From: Rhodospirillaceae bacterium
GTDB taxonomy: Bacteria; Pseudomonadota; Alphaproteobacteria; Dongiales; Dongiaceae
Direction: 5' to 3'
NCBI GenBank assembly: GCA_008012315.1
Contig: SSEL01000013.1
Span: forward strand, 109,175 to 173,174
Length of the DNA stretch: 64,000 nucleotides
The position numbers were made by a program, and so were the translations under genes. Below are positions 48,151-59,162 of this stretch, one piece after another. How positions within the stretch are numbered: position 1 is the stretch's first letter; each line of letters opens with the position of its first letter. Under the pieces are notes generated by a model. The model saw only the letters and a list, made by a program, of their open reading frames with translations. It had not been told where the DNA came from and made no database searches.

Positions 48151-48172
48151 GGGCAGGGAAAGAGCGCAAAGA

Positions 48173-48206
48173 AAAACCCCGGCAGTGCGTTCTGCCGGGG
48201 TTTTTT
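48173..48206. terminator. Bidirectional terminator between hppA and bamE
   Basis: Stem CCCCGGCAG (48177-48185) and CTGCCGGGG (48192-48200), flanked by five A and six T that extend the pairing, so it works both ways between the convergent genes. Confidence 0.93.
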
Positions 48207-48226
48207 GACTGGTCGGTCTGAATTTA

Positions 48227-48745
48227 TCAGGGCCCGCCGCCGGGTGCGCCGCTACCCTTGTTCAGCTTGTCGGTATTGAACTTGCCGAGATTGCCGAAGA
48301 GCTGCTGGAGGATGGTCAGGTCATTGCCGGGCGTCGGCGTCTTGCGGTCGACATAGGCGATCGTTTCACCATCCTGCTGGCCGTAGATCTTCATGTCCTG
48401 CACGATGCCGGAATTGTCGAAGCTGATCTGCAGGACTTCCTGATCCAGCACATCCGGCTCCCAGAAGGCGATCGTCTTGGTCCGCTTGGAAATGTAATAC
48501 CAGGTATTATCGTTGAAGGTCGACACGGTGGAAGGGTAGCCCAGCAGTTCGGCGACGCGGTTCTTGTCATCGATACCCGGATTGATCTGAACGACCTGAT
48601 CTTCGTCCGGCTTGTTGCCCTGCTGGTCGATGCGGGCGGTGCAGGCCCCCGCCATCAAGACCGCACCCAGGGCCATGCCCAGCGCCAAGGTCGGAAACCG
48701 ATAGCAGCGCCGACTTCCCCTCAGCCCGCCTGACCAACGCATCAT
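48227..48745 (-). CDS. bamE: Outer membrane assembly lipoprotein BamE (SmpA/OmlA family)
   Basis: Small lipoprotein subunit of the outer-membrane beta-barrel assembly machine; 172 aa. The signal peptide ends in a lipobox LMAGAC (Cys35), which would be lipidated. The BamE domain follows: PGIDDKNRVAELLGYPSTVS, NDNTWYYISKRT and DVLDQEVLQISFDNSGIVQD. The C-terminal tail is Gly/Asn-rich. Divergent from the chaperone gene at 48897. Confidence 0.92.
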   Translation of the reverse strand: MMRWSGGLRGSRRCYRFPTLALGMALGAVLMAGACTARIDQQGNKPDEDQVVQINPGIDDKNRVAELLGYPSTVSTFNDNTWYYISKRTKTIAFWEPDVLDQEVLQISFDNSGIVQDMKIYGQQDGETIAYVDRKTPTPGNDLTILQQLFGNLGKFNTDKLNKGSGAPGGGP

Positions 48746-48780
48746 AACGATCTTACCCCTTAGCAGAAGCTGCCTTGAAA

Positions 48781-48798
48781 AGCTGGCTTTAGCCAGCT
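48781..48798. promoter_or_regulatory. Palindrome between bamE and the bc1 chaperone gene
   Basis: AGCTGGCT-TT-AGCCAGCT, a perfect 8-bp inverted repeat between divergent genes, 36 nt from the bamE start. It could be an operator or a leader hairpin; no known regulator site was recognised. Confidence 0.35.
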
Positions 48799-48896
48799 AA
48801 GCCACCAGCATCGCGCCACTCTGAATTTCACGGCGCAAGATTGCACTGCGTCGGGGGCCTGTCAAGGTATGCTCGGCTTGGATCAGGATAGATATC

Positions 48897-49445
48897 ATGT
48901 TGTTTCTGCGGCGTTTTCTCAAGGACGAGAAGCTCGAATCGGCAGCGGCAGCTGTATATGCCGTGGCCGCGCAACAGGCGCGCCATCCGGCTTTTTATCT
49001 ATCTTATGAGGTTCCCGATACGGTCGATGGCCGTTTTGAGATGGTGGTGCTGCAGGCCTATATCCTGTTTCGCCGCCTGAAAGGGCAAGGCGAGGCGATC
49101 GACCGGCTCACCCAGGCCACCTATGATGTGATGTTCCGGGAGCTGGATCTGGCCTTGCGCGAGATGGGCGCGGCCGATCTTGGCGTAGGCCGGCGCATCA
49201 AGCATATGGCCGAATCGATGAATGGACGTATCCAGTTTTACGATCAGGGCCTGGTCGCCGATGATGGCGATGCGTCACTGGGCGCGGCCCTGCGACGAAA
49301 CCTCTATGGCACTGTTAGCCCCAGTGAGGACAGCCTGGCACGCATGGTCCGCTATCTGAAAGTGGCCATCGCCGCCTTGGAAGATCAGCAGATCGACCGG
49401 ATCGCGGCGGCCGATTTCCATTTTCCGGATCCCAACACGATCTAA
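48897..49445 (+). CDS. Ubiquinol-cytochrome c chaperone family protein
   Basis: 182-aa protein of the CBP3/UQCC1-like family linked to cytochrome bc1 assembly. FYLSYEVPDTVDGRFEMVVL, the helix RRLKGQGEAIDRLTQATYDV, and MFRELDLALREMGAADLGVG with RRIKHMAESMNGRI are conserved family pieces. No membrane segment. It is followed at 20 nt by yceD; the bamE, chaperone, yceD, rpmF, plsX, fabH, ihfA order is typical of alphaproteobacteria. Confidence 0.88.
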   Translation: MLFLRRFLKDEKLESAAAAVYAVAAQQARHPAFYLSYEVPDTVDGRFEMVVLQAYILFRRLKGQGEAIDRLTQATYDVMFRELDLALREMGAADLGVGRRIKHMAESMNGRIQFYDQGLVADDGDASLGAALRRNLYGTVSPSEDSLARMVRYLKVAIAALEDQQIDRIAAADFHFPDPNTI

Positions 49446-49465
49446 TCCAGATTGTGAGAGGAATT

Positions 49466-50029
49466 ATGCAATCAAATGATAATATAGAATTTTCCCGTTT
49501 TATTACGCTCGACAAGATCAGCATGACGGAGACTGGCCGGCATATCGCCGCCGATGCCGCGGAACGGGCCGCCCTGGCGACCCGGTTCGATCTCCTGGGA
49601 CTTGATCGCCTGGAGGCGGATCTGCGCCTGCGCCGTACCGGCGCCAAGGTGATCCGCCTGGTCGGTCATCTTTCCGCCGATGTGGTGCAATCCTGCGTGG
49701 TTTCCCTCAACCCGGTGCCGGCCAGGCTGGACGTCGATTTCGAGATGTTCTTCAGCGAGGATGTCGGCGCAACCGAAGCCGATCTGACGGTGGAATACGA
49801 CCAGGACGATCCACCCGAACCGGTCCAAGGCGGCCAGATCGATCTGGGCGAGGTGGTGGCCGAACAGCTCGGCCTCAATCTCGACCCTTATCCCCGGGCG
49901 TCCGATGCCCATTTGCCGGCCGGCTGGCGGACCACCACCGAAGCTGAATTAGAGGTCGCTCGAAAGGAAGAAAAGCCCAATCCTTTCTCGATCCTGAAGC
50001 AGGTCAAGACGCCCGAACGGAAGGATTGA
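49466..50029 (+). CDS. yceD: DUF177/YceD family protein
   Basis: 187-aa protein of the DUF177 family, encoded upstream of rpmF in most bacteria and tied to 23S rRNA accumulation in some. EFSRFITLDKISMTETGRHI is the N-terminus, and LVGHLSADVVQSCVVSLNPV contains the conserved Cys region. QIDLGEVVAEQLGLNLDPYP is the strongest signature. ATG 49466 is preferred over the GTG four codons upstream because GAGAGG precedes it. Confidence 0.88.
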   Translation: MQSNDNIEFSRFITLDKISMTETGRHIAADAAERAALATRFDLLGLDRLEADLRLRRTGAKVIRLVGHLSADVVQSCVVSLNPVPARLDVDFEMFFSEDVGATEADLTVEYDQDDPPEPVQGGQIDLGEVVAEQLGLNLDPYPRASDAHLPAGWRTTTEAELEVARKEEKPNPFSILKQVKTPERKD

Positions 50030-50192
50030 CCGGTTGCGTCCGGTGCTTTCCGGCGCTAAATGTCCGTTGCCTGTCCCGGTTCGCCGACAGGGCGAAAGAA
50101 GTTAACCTGCTTGCTTTAAGCGGCAATTTTAGATAAGAAGCGCTCGAACGGCGGCATTTGTGGCTGCCTTTATTTTTTGTGAGTGAGTGATC

Positions 50193-50375
50193 ATGGCAGT
50201 TCCCAAGAAAAAGGTCTCCAGTTCCCGTCGCGACATGCGCCGCGCCCATCATGCGCTGGACGTGCAGAAGTCGACGGAATGCCCGAATTGCGGCGAGATG
50301 AAGCGCCCGCATCATGTTTGCGGCTCCTGCGGTCAGTATGACGGCCGGGACGTTACCGGGACGCAAGCAGCCTAA
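50193..50375 (+). CDS. rpmF: 50S ribosomal protein L32
   Basis: 60-aa ribosomal protein starting [38 protein letters not shown] is a complete zinc ribbon, so this is the zinc-binding form, not the zinc-free paralogue. Downstream plsX and fabH follow in the standard order. A second ATG two codons upstream exists, but L32 invariably begins MAVP. Confidence 0.96.
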   Translation: MAVPKKKVSSSRRDMRRAHHALDVQKSTECPNCGEMKRPHHVCGSCGQYDGRDVTGTQAA

Positions 50376-50410
50376 CAACCCGATCTCGAGCATAGCCAGG
50401 AAGGGAGTGT

Positions 50411-51466
50411 TTGAGGTTGAGCGCCGGCCTGGCTATTTCGCTGGATGCGATGGGCGGAGATCACGCGCCGGACATGGTGGTCCGTGGCGCCGATATCGCA
50501 CGTCAGCGCTTTCCCCAGGTACGCTTTCTCTTCTTCGGGGATGAGGCACGGCTGAAGCCGCTGCTCAAGGATTTTCCGGCGCTCGCCGCGACCAGTGAAA
50601 TCCATCACGCCGACACCGTCATCAAGATGGAAGACAAGCCGAGCCAGGCCCTGCGGACCGGGCGCGGCAGCTCCATGCGGCTGGCCATCGATGCCGTGCA
50701 AAGCGGCAGCGCCCATGCCGTGGTTTCCGCCGGCAATACCGGCGCCCTCATGGCGATGGCGAAATTCGTGCTGAAGACCATGCCGGGCATCGATCGTCCG
50801 GCGATCGCCTCCTTCTTCCCGACCATGCGCAGCGAAAGCGTCATGCTGGATCTCGGCGCCAATGTCGTCTGCGACGCCAGCAATCTGGTGCAGTTCGCCG
50901 TCATGGGAAATGTCTTCGCCCGCACCGTGCTCGGTGTGCGCGAGCCCAGCACCGGCCTGCTCAATGTCGGTTCCGAGGAAATGAAGGGCCACGATGCCGT
51001 GCGCGAAGCGGCCGCCATTCTTCGCCAGGCTAATCTGCCGGGACGTTTCCACGGCTTTGTCGAAGGCGACGATCTTGCCAAGGGCACCGTCGATGTCTTC
51101 GTCACCGACGGTTTTACCGGCAATGTCGCACTGAAATCGATCGAGGGGACGGTCAAGCTCTACGGCTATTTCCTGCGCCAGAGCTTCAGCTCGGCCTTGC
51201 TGGCGAAGCTTGGTTATCTGCTGGCGCGGCCGGCCCTGAATGCTTTGCGTGCACGGGTCGATCCACGACGTTATAATGGTGCAATCTTCATGGGCTTAAA
51301 TGGCATCTGCATCAAGAGCCATGGCGGCACGGACGCTTTCGGTTTTGCCATTGCGATCGGTGTTGCCGTCGATATGGTGCAGAATGGCGCAATCGAAAAT
51401 ATGAAGCGGGATTTTGACCAGATGATGACGATTCCTGGAGCCGTCACGGGCACCGCGGCTCTCTGA
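50411..51466 (+). CDS. plsX: Phosphate acyltransferase PlsX
   Basis: Converts acyl-ACP to acyl-phosphate at the start of phospholipid synthesis; 351 aa. [17 protein letters not shown] is the N-terminal signature. [17 protein letters not shown], then [39 protein letters not shown] and [13 protein letters not shown] are conserved. The start is TTG 50411 with GGGAG five bases before; TTG 50417 is an alternative. It is directly followed by fabH (1 nt). Confidence 0.94.
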   Translation: MRLSAGLAISLDAMGGDHAPDMVVRGADIARQRFPQVRFLFFGDEARLKPLLKDFPALAATSEIHHADTVIKMEDKPSQALRTGRGSSMRLAIDAVQSGSAHAVVSAGNTGALMAMAKFVLKTMPGIDRPAIASFFPTMRSESVMLDLGANVVCDASNLVQFAVMGNVFARTVLGVREPSTGLLNVGSEEMKGHDAVREAAAILRQANLPGRFHGFVEGDDLAKGTVDVFVTDGFTGNVALKSIEGTVKLYGYFLRQSFSSALLAKLGYLLARPALNALRARVDPRRYNGAIFMGLNGICIKSHGGTDAFGFAIAIGVAVDMVQNGAIENMKRDFDQMMTIPGAVTGTAAL

Positions 51467-51467
51467 C

Positions 51468-52442
51468 ATGGTAAGCCGCTCCCGTCTTCTCAGTGCCGGC
51501 TCATATCTTCCCACCCGCATCGTCACCAATGACGATTTGGCGCGGGAGGTCGATACCAGTGACGAATGGATTCAGCAGCGGACCGGCATTCGCCAGCGCC
51601 ATATCGCGGCGGACGGCGAACTGACCTCGGACCTCGCGGTGAAGGCGGCCGAACAGGCGCTGCATCATGCCGGCATCCGCGGCGCCGATCTCGATTGCAT
51701 CGTGTTGGCCACGACGACGCCGGATCACACTTTTCCGGCGACCGCCACCAAAGTGCAACATCGCCTCGGCATGAATCACGGCTTCGCGATGGACGTGCAG
51801 GCGGTCTGCTCCGGCTTTGTCTATGCGCTGGCGATCGCGGATAATTTCCTGCGCCTCGGCCAGGCTCGCCGGGCCCTGGTGATCGGCGCCGAAACCTTCT
51901 CCCGCATCCTCGACTGGAAGGACCGCAATACCTGCGTCCTGTTCGGTGACGGGGCCGGGGCGGTCATCCTGGAAGCCGCCAAGGGCAAGGGCGACAATAC
52001 CGACCAGGGCGTGCTCTGCACCCACCTCTTTTCCGACGGCCGCTATTACGACAAGCTTTATGTCGATGGCGGTCCCTCGGCCACCGGGACCACCGGCTTC
52101 GTGCAAATGGAAGGCAAGGACGTCTTCCGTCATGCCGTGGTCAACCTGGCGGCGGCCATCGATGCCGCCGTGGCCAGCGCCGGTATCGCCTCGGAGGATG
52201 TCGACTGGCTGGTGCCGCATCAGGCCAATCAGCGGATCATCACCAGCATGGGGCAGAAGCTGAAGCTGCCCCAGGAGAAGGTGGTTGTGACGGTCGACCG
52301 CCACGCCAATACCTCGGCGGCATCGATCCCCCTGGCGCTCGCGGAAGCGGTCAATGACGGCCGGATCAAGCGCGGCGACCTCGTGCTGATGGAAGCGATG
52401 GGCGGCGGATTCACCTGGGGCTCGGCCCTGGTCCGCTGGTAA
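51468..52442 (+). CDS. fabH: Beta-ketoacyl-ACP synthase III
   Basis: Starts fatty acid synthesis by condensing acetyl-CoA with malonyl-ACP; 324 aa. The catalytic triad is complete: Cys in [13 protein letters not shown] (C114), His in [10 protein letters not shown] (H251) and Asn in [12 protein letters not shown] (N281). [17 protein letters not shown] and [10 protein letters not shown] are typical. It belongs to the plsX-fabH pair. Confidence 0.95.
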   Translation: MVSRSRLLSAGSYLPTRIVTNDDLAREVDTSDEWIQQRTGIRQRHIAADGELTSDLAVKAAEQALHHAGIRGADLDCIVLATTTPDHTFPATATKVQHRLGMNHGFAMDVQAVCSGFVYALAIADNFLRLGQARRALVIGAETFSRILDWKDRNTCVLFGDGAGAVILEAAKGKGDNTDQGVLCTHLFSDGRYYDKLYVDGGPSATGTTGFVQMEGKDVFRHAVVNLAAAIDAAVASAGIASEDVDWLVPHQANQRIITSMGQKLKLPQEKVVVTVDRHANTSAASIPLALAEAVNDGRIKRGDLVLMEAMGGGFTWGSALVRW

Positions 52443-52647
52443 TCCGTCACGACCCGACTCGCCCGGCCCTCGGTACTCCCGCGACAGTATTCCTGTATCG
52501 GTACAGCTATTCCGGTCGAAATCTGTCTGTTATCTGAACAAGTCTCTGTAATTGACTGATTTATGAGGAATCGTTACGCTTCGGGACAGTAACGGAAACC
52601 CCAGTGCGTGACAGCTTTGCGCGCCAGCTCGATAACAGGGGGACGGA

Positions 52648-52950
52648 ATGAAGGGTAAGACAGTGACACGGGCCGATCTCAGCGAGGCGGTCTATCAGGA
52701 AGTTGGCCTGTCGCGGAATGAATCGGCCGAACTGGTCGACAGCGTTCTCGAAGAAATTTCCATGGCCTTGACCAAGGGCGAGAGCGTCAAGATTTCCTCC
52801 TTCGGCAGTTTCCTTGTCCGGATGAAGGGCGAGCGTGTCGGGCGCAATCCCAAGACCGGGGAGGAAGTTCCCATCAAGCCACGCCGGGTGCTGGTGTTCC
52901 GTGCCTCGCATGTCCTGAAGGACCGGGTGAATAAAGGCGCATCCTCATGA
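52648..52950 (+). CDS. ihfA: Integration host factor subunit alpha
   Basis: DNA-bending HU/IHF protein, 100 aa. [20 protein letters not shown] and [20 protein letters not shown], followed by [20 protein letters not shown] (the beta-arm), identify IHF alpha. The 205-nt gap after fabH holds its promoter and a small palindrome CTGTA-TCGG-TACAG (52493-52506). It overlaps the MerR gene as ATGA, a well-known ihfA-merR pair in alphaproteobacteria. Confidence 0.93.
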   Translation: MKGKTVTRADLSEAVYQEVGLSRNESAELVDSVLEEISMALTKGESVKISSFGSFLVRMKGERVGRNPKTGEEVPIKPRRVLVFRASHVLKDRVNKGASS

Positions 52951-53537
52951 GCAACGCAGGACGGGTTCTCGATCAACGCAACACCCACGCTGAGAGCGAC
53001 GCCGGCAAGCGGTCGGTCGCCCGGACCAGCAAGCGGCTGGAGAAATCCGCCGATGCCTTCCGCACCATCAGCGAAGTGGCCGATGAGCTGGAAGTGCCGC
53101 AGCATGTCCTGCGGTTCTGGGAGACCAAGTTCACCCAGATCCGGCCGATGAAGCGGGGCGGGGGCCGGCGCTATTACCGGCCGGAGGATGTCGAGCTGCT
53201 GCGCAGTATCCGCGGCCTGCTTTACGACCAGGGCTATACCATCAAGGGCGTGCAGAAGCTGATCCGCGAGGGCGGCTTGCGTCTGTCGGGCGACAGCCTC
53301 GCCGTGGCCCCGGGGGCGATGGAATTTCGCCCCGAGTCGCCGGAAGGCGACCAACCGACCGTCGAGGCGGCGGAAGGTACCGGTCAAGGCGGCGCCAAGG
53401 GATCGTCCGGTGGGGCGATGATGGATTTGCCGCTGTTCCGCGCCGCGCTGGATGATGGCCAGATCCGCGACGTGAAGTCCGTGATCGAGGAGCTTAAAGA
53501 CTTGCGCGACCGCCTGCGGCGCGCCGCCGATGCCTGA
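52947..53537 (+). CDS. MerR-family transcriptional regulator
   Basis: 196-aa protein with an N-terminal MerR winged helix-turn-helix: [20 protein letters not shown], then [20 protein letters not shown] and [20 protein letters not shown]. The C-terminal half is low-complexity (Gly/Glu/Ala-rich) and ends in a helix [16 protein letters not shown]. No metal-binding cysteines, so it is not a metal sensor. Linked to ihfA by a 4-nt overlap. Target unknown. Confidence 0.88.
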   Translation: MSNAGRVLDQRNTHAESDAGKRSVARTSKRLEKSADAFRTISEVADELEVPQHVLRFWETKFTQIRPMKRGGGRRYYRPEDVELLRSIRGLLYDQGYTIKGVQKLIREGGLRLSGDSLAVAPGAMEFRPESPEGDQPTVEAAEGTGQGGAKGSSGGAMMDLPLFRAALDDGQIRDVKSVIEELKDLRDRLRRAADA

Positions 53538-53575
53538 GGCTGGCCTCTAGGACAGGAAGCGACAAGACGGGAAGC

Positions 53576-53604
53576 GGGCGCAATCGCAAGGTTGCGCCCT
53601 TTTT
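53576..53604 (+). terminator. Terminator after ihfA-merR
   Basis: Perfect 8-bp stem GGGCGCAA (53576-53583) and TTGCGCCC (53592-53599), 8-nt loop, followed by TTTTTCTTTT. Confidence 0.9.
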
Positions 53605-53679
53605 CTTTTGGTTGCGCGCTATCGGCGGCAAGTCGCGGAAAGATCGTCGAAAACAGTTACCCTTACGGCGGCAATATCC

Positions 53680-53708
53680 TTGCCACATCCGCCTGGGGCG
53701 ATTATATA
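53680..53708 (+). promoter_or_regulatory. Sigma-70-type promoter of tRNA-Pro
   Basis: TTGCCA (53680-53685), 17-nt spacer, TATATA (53703-53708). It lies 52 nt upstream of the mature tRNA and is the best promoter match in the window. Confidence 0.65.
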
Positions 53709-53759
53709 GGCCGCCATCACCCATCCACCCCCATTTACCGGATTGGTGATTTAGTCGGT

Positions 53760-53836
53760 CGGAGCGTAGCGCAGCCTGGTAGCGCATCAGACTGGGGGTC
53801 TGGGGGTCGCTGGTTCGAATCCAGTCGCTCCGACCA
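53760..53836 (+). tRNA. tRNA-Pro (GGG anticodon)
   Basis: 77 nt including encoded CCA. The acceptor stem is CGGAGCG with CGCTCCG. The D arm is GCGC-AGCCTGGTA-GCGC. The anticodon stem TCAGA/TCTGG holds loop CTGGGGG with anticodon GGG at 53794-53796. The T arm is GCTGG-TTCGAAT-CCAGT. All stems close (a few G-T pairs), so it is a functional gene decoding CCC/CCU. Confidence 0.97.
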
Positions 53837-54047
53837 TTCTCGCCCTTCCATCTCCATCTTCGAATCATTCCAACTTGTCACAAAATCCGGTCATGCCATG
53901 ATGCGGATGGGTTGATCTTTAGTACGACATCGCCTGATGCTTGTTGAACTGTTCGGCTTGATTGCCTTACAGATGAAGAAGACCGTCGATGACGTATCAA
54001 GCCAGAACCAATGACCATCACCGACACGGTGCGAAGGGGAGGATAAG

Positions 54048-54620
54048 ATGGCGACTTCGATTCATCCGTCAGTAGATAACGGCGTCAAAAAAGGCAAAAG
54101 CGATTTTGCCGGCGGCACGCTGACCTGCAAATGCTCGTCCAATCCGGTTGTCGTCACGCTCAAGGGGCAGACGGCGCATAATCACGTCTGCGGCTGCACC
54201 AAATGCTGGAAGCCTTCCGGTGCGCTGTTCTCCATGGTCGCCGTCATCCCGCGCGATCAGGTCAGCGTTACCCAGAACGAACAGAAGCTGAAGGTGGTCG
54301 ATTCCAATGCCGCCATTCAGCGTTACGCCTGCCAGGATTGCGGCGTGCATATGTATGGCCGGATCGAGAACAAGAACCATCCGTTCTACGGACTGGATTT
54401 CGTGCATACGGAACTCTCGAAGGATGATGGCTGGTCGGCGCCCGAATTCGCCGCTTTCGTTTCCTCCATCATCGAATCCGGCGCCGATCCGAAGCAGATG
54501 GGTGCCGTCCGCTCGCGCCTGAAGGAATTGGGTCTCGAACCCTATGACTGCCTGTCGCCGGCCCTGATGGATGCGATCGCCACCCATATCGCCAAGCAAT
54601 CAGGTGTGCTGAAGGGTTGA
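54048..54620 (+). CDS. gfa: S-(hydroxymethyl)glutathione synthase (Gfa family)
   Basis: Glutathione-dependent formaldehyde-activating enzyme, 190 aa. The zinc cysteine pattern is clear: CKCSSNPV, then [16 protein letters not shown], then [13 protein letters not shown]. The later [17 protein letters not shown] region is specific to Gfa rather than the broad CENP-V/GFA family. A strong ribosome binding site (GGGGAGGA) precedes the ATG. The usual partner, the formaldehyde-specific alcohol dehydrogenase, is not adjacent. A terminator follows. Confidence 0.92.
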   Translation: MATSIHPSVDNGVKKGKSDFAGGTLTCKCSSNPVVVTLKGQTAHNHVCGCTKCWKPSGALFSMVAVIPRDQVSVTQNEQKLKVVDSNAAIQRYACQDCGVHMYGRIENKNHPFYGLDFVHTELSKDDGWSAPEFAAFVSSIIESGADPKQMGAVRSRLKELGLEPYDCLSPALMDAIATHIAKQSGVLKG

Positions 54621-54646
54621 TCCTCTAGACATCCGATATCAGACAG

Positions 54647-54678
54647 AAACGGCCCCGTCTGATCGATGGGGCCGTTTT
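54647..54678. terminator. Terminator between gfa and the MscS-like gene
   Basis: Perfect 10-bp stem AAACGGCCCC (54647-54656) and GGGGCCGTTT (54668-54677), 11-nt loop, with T on the plus side and A on the other; serves convergent genes. Confidence 0.85.
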
Positions 54679-54695
54679 GCTGTCGTCCTTTTCGA

Positions 54696-55871
54696 TCACT
54701 TTATGCGCCCGTTACCACCCTGTGCCTGGCGCGATGTCACAGTGTCCGAGGTAGGGCGCTCCATCGGGACGGCATCGCGTAACGATGGCCAATCGGCGAT
54801 CTCCGCGCGCCGCCGCGGCAAGGCCGCCGGATGATTCTTTTGCAGCCAGGAAATCATTTCCTCGCGCACGATGCAGCGCAGGTCGAAGGTGCGTCCGGCC
54901 GTGCTGGCGCTGACCAGCATGCGGATTTCCATCGTGTCCTGTTTGAAATCGGTGACCTGCATATTGACGACCTGACGGTCCCAGATCGGCGACGCTTCGG
55001 CGATCTTTTTCAGGTGGTCCCGCATCGCCGCGAGCGGTGCGGTGTAATCGACATAGAGCATGACCGTGCCGATCAGCGAGGAGCCTTCACGCGTCCAGTT
55101 CTGGAACGGCTGCTCGATGAAATAGGCAAGCGGCAGGACCATGCGCCGCCAGTCCCAGAGGCGCACGACGACATAGGTTGACGTGATCTCTTCGATATTG
55201 CCCCATTCGCCCTCGACGATGACGGCATCGTCCAGCCTGATCGGCTGCGTGATCGCAAGTTGGATGCCGGCCACCAAATTCTTCAGCAATGGCTGCAAGG
55301 CAAGACCGATGACCAGGCCGGCGGCACCCGCTGAAGCCAACAAGCTCACGCCATATTGCCGAACCTGATCGAAACTCATCAGGGCAGCGGCAATGGTGAT
55401 CACGCCGACGACCGTCACGGCAACGCGCTGCAGGATTCGCAATTGCGTCGTATGTTTGCGTGCCAGCAGGTTATCCGCCGCATCCAGCTTGAACCGCCGC
55501 AGATATACTGTTGTCCAGATATGCAAGGCGGTGATCGCCAGCCAGCCGACCAGAACGATGAAGCAGACCAACAGCACATGCTGTATCACCGTCTGCTGGC
55601 TGTCGCTGAGCGGCGCGATCTTCGTGGCAATCGATAGGCCGAAGATGCAGACGGCAAGCCGGCCGGGGCCTTCCGTTCTGGCGACCAGAGAGCGCCAGAA
55701 AAGATCCTGCTCTGCCACCAAATTGGTGACGATCCGGAAGCCCGCGCGATGGATGACGAGCGCGATCGCCAAGGCAAGGCCCAGAACGATGATGCTGGCT
55801 GCCCAATCCGGCATCCAGGTGAGGAATGCAATAAGCTGGCGACCATAGTCATCGAAATCATCAAACACCAA
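54696..55871 (-). CDS. MscS-family mechanosensitive ion channel
   Basis: 391-aa membrane protein. Four or five hydrophobic segments fill residues 20-210. The pore-lining helix region reads GAAGLVIGLALQPLLKNLVA, and the cytoplasmic beta domain starts QPIRLDDAVIVEGEWGNIEE with VVVRLWDWRRMVLPLAYFIE. Conserved MscS layout, longer at the N-terminus than E. coli MscS (286 aa). Likely an osmotic safety valve. Single gene. Confidence 0.88.
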   Translation of the reverse strand: MVFDDFDDYGRQLIAFLTWMPDWAASIIVLGLALAIALVIHRAGFRIVTNLVAEQDLFWRSLVARTEGPGRLAVCIFGLSIATKIAPLSDSQQTVIQHVLLVCFIVLVGWLAITALHIWTTVYLRRFKLDAADNLLARKHTTQLRILQRVAVTVVGVITIAAALMSFDQVRQYGVSLLASAGAAGLVIGLALQPLLKNLVAGIQLAITQPIRLDDAVIVEGEWGNIEEITSTYVVVRLWDWRRMVLPLAYFIEQPFQNWTREGSSLIGTVMLYVDYTAPLAAMRDHLKKIAEASPIWDRQVVNMQVTDFKQDTMEIRMLVSASTAGRTFDLRCIVREEMISWLQKNHPAALPRRRAEIADWPSLRDAVPMERPTSDTVTSRQAQGGNGRIK

Positions 55872-56269
55872 TATCCTCCCTGTTCTCGGGTTTCGCCCGT
55901 TCCATGGTTGCTGGTGATGCGCGGCGTCTCAATGCTGCGAAGACAAGAGCCGCATGTGCCGGGGAGCCGTGACGGCTCCGGATGAAAGACTTGCTAACTG
56001 CGAATTGTATTGATGGTTGCCGGTAAATGCACACGTTAATGCACCCGCTGCCGGTTCCATGAGGTCATCCTGGCCGGAACCGCCTTACAGGTCTGGAAGA
56101 TATCGACATTCCCAGCAGCGATATCGCTGATGTAACACAAGATATTGTGCATGGCGCAGCTAAAAGTGTCTCCCGGAACCAGATGCGTTTGCGCTACGTT
56201 GATCCTGTCGAGTTGCTGTTCGTTCGAACCGCCGGGATGCCTGAAGGATAACGTGAGGGAAAATATCTT
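55872..56269. other. Intergenic region between the MscS-like and lipoprotein genes
   Basis: 398 nt with no supported gene. It should contain divergent promoters. A minus-strand frame (56036-56626) is antisense to the lipoprotein gene and shows no family. A short inverted GATATCG...CGATATC lies near 56100-56125. Nothing else recognised. Confidence 0.4.
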
Positions 56270-56677
56270 ATGCGCCAGCATATGCTGCTTCTGATCGGTG
56301 CTATCGCCTTGACGGCTTGCAGTTCGACCGAACCGTCGCAGAAAACCAGCCCTGCCAAGATGACCGTGGATTTCGCCTGGAAACCCTCGCATCTCTGTTC
56401 GGGCATATCGCCGAAAATCGAGATCGGCAATTTCCCCGCCAGCACAGCCTATTTCGCCGTGCGGCTGCGCGACCGCGATAACCCCGAATCGGCCTTGGGC
56501 GGTGGCGAGGTTGCCAATACCAGTTCGGGCACGCTGCCTGAAGGAACGCTGAAGAGCTATACCGGCCCCTGCACCCAGGGAAGCGAACCGCATTATTATT
56601 ACTTCGAAGCCGCCGCCATCGATCATGACGGAAAGTCGATCGGCTATGGCAAGTCGAAAGTCGAGCCGCTGCCCTGA
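56270..56677 (+). CDS. Lipoprotein with PEBP-like domain
   Basis: 135 aa. The signal peptide HMLLLIGAIALTAC ends in a lipobox (Cys17). The mature part resembles phosphatidylethanolamine-binding/YbhB proteins: LCSGISPKIEIGNFPAST, YFAVRLRDRDNP and YTGPCTQGSEPHYYYFEAAA correspond to the CSG...SP, D.D and GPC..PH.Y.F pattern. Ligand unknown; the match is partial and was made by eye. Stand-alone gene. Confidence 0.65.
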   Translation: MRQHMLLLIGAIALTACSSTEPSQKTSPAKMTVDFAWKPSHLCSGISPKIEIGNFPASTAYFAVRLRDRDNPESALGGGEVANTSSGTLPEGTLKSYTGPCTQGSEPHYYYFEAAAIDHDGKSIGYGKSKVEPLP

Positions 56678-56741
56678 TCGCTGGGCGCAGCTGGCATTGC
56701 CCGAGAAAAGGCTTTGCCGTCCTGGTCCTTCCGCGTATTCT

Positions 56742-58260
<1,519 letters not shown>

Positions 58261-58294
58261 TTACTGCGTTCGCACGACGCTAAAACAAACAAGC

Positions 58295-58393
58295 TGTCAC
58301 TCCCGGGCTTGACCCGAGAGTCCACGGTTGAAGCTGGGCGTGGTTGTTGCCATGGATCCCGCCGACGAAGGTCGGCCTACGCCGACAGGGGAT
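58295..58393. repeat. Dispersed GGGCTTGACCCG-type intergenic repeat
   Basis: TCACTCCCGGGCTTGACCCG, then AGAGTCCACGG, later CCATGGATCCCGCCGACGAAG and GTCGGC near GGGGATG. This is the familiar alphaproteobacterial REP-like repeat (arms CCCGGGCTTGACCCG...GAGTCCA and TGGATCCC...GGGGATG), here somewhat degenerate. It lies between the convergent dihydropyrimidinase and repressor genes. Confidence 0.6.
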
Positions 58394-58400
58394 GCCTCGC

Positions 58401-59090
58401 TTATTCGGCCGGCGGCCATTGCGCCGGCATCTTCAGGCCGCAGCCTTGCAGGACGATCTCGGCAAGCTGCCGGCCGGCCTTGTCGTAATCTTCCGGCAGC
58501 AACTGGCTGCGGCCAAGCACCGCCGCGATCTGCACGGCGAAATCAGCATAGGTCTGGGTATTGGCCCAGATCATGAAAAACAAGTGCCGGGCATCGACCG
58601 GCTTCATTTTGCCGGCGGCGATCCAGCCGTCGACGACTTCCGCCTTGCGATCAACCCAGTCGCGTAATTCATCCTGCAGGAAGTCGCTGATCTGCGGTGC
58701 GCCGTGAATGATCTCATTGGCGAAAACCCGCGAGGCGAGGGGACGCTGGCGGGCGAGCTCCATCTTCGCCGCGATGTAATGGCTGAGCGCCTGGGCCGGA
58801 TCGATCTCAGGCAAGATCTGGTCGCCGGTGCCGAGCCAGAGTTCGAGGATTCCCTGCAAGACCTGTCGGTACAGGTCCTCCTTGGTCTTGAAGTAATAAT
58901 GCAGATTGGCCTTCGGCACCCCGGTGCGCTTGGCGATCTCCGCTGTCGTCGCGCCGGAAAAACCGCTTTCGGCGAAAACCGATTCCGCGGCGGCCAGAAT
59001 GCGCGCCTCGATGCTGGCCCGGGAAATCTGGCGAATGCCCTTGGCAACGGTCGAACGGCCGGTTTTATGTTGCGTGATCGCCACTGACAT
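58401..59090 (-). CDS. TetR-family regulator, RutR-like
   Basis: 229-aa repressor. The N-terminal HTH reads GFSGATTAEIAKRTGVPKAN, then LHYYFKTKEDLYRQVLQGIL; the C-terminal RASRVFANEIIHG-like segment (PLASRVFANEIIHGAPQIS) is typical of the YcdC/RutR group. RutR of E. coli senses uracil/thymine. Divergent from preT, with two operator-like palindromes between. It is flanked by pyrimidine catabolic genes, so uracil-responsive control is likely. Confidence 0.87.
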   Translation of the reverse strand: MSVAITQHKTGRSTVAKGIRQISRASIEARILAAAESVFAESGFSGATTAEIAKRTGVPKANLHYYFKTKEDLYRQVLQGILELWLGTGDQILPEIDPAQALSHYIAAKMELARQRPLASRVFANEIIHGAPQISDFLQDELRDWVDRKAEVVDGWIAAGKMKPVDARHLFFMIWANTQTYADFAVQIAAVLGRSQLLPEDYDKAGRQLAEIVLQGCGLKMPAQWPPAE

Positions 59091-59162
59091 ATTCCTCCTG
59101 CATCAATCCGGCACGGCCAGGCCGTTTAATGACATTATCCGATAAAGCCTAGTATAGGAAAG

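Noticed and set aside
53494..53868. Minus-strand frame of 124 codons containing WIRTSDPQTPSLMRYQAALR
   Set aside because: This is the antisense reading of the tRNA-Pro gene, a well-known spurious protein prediction.
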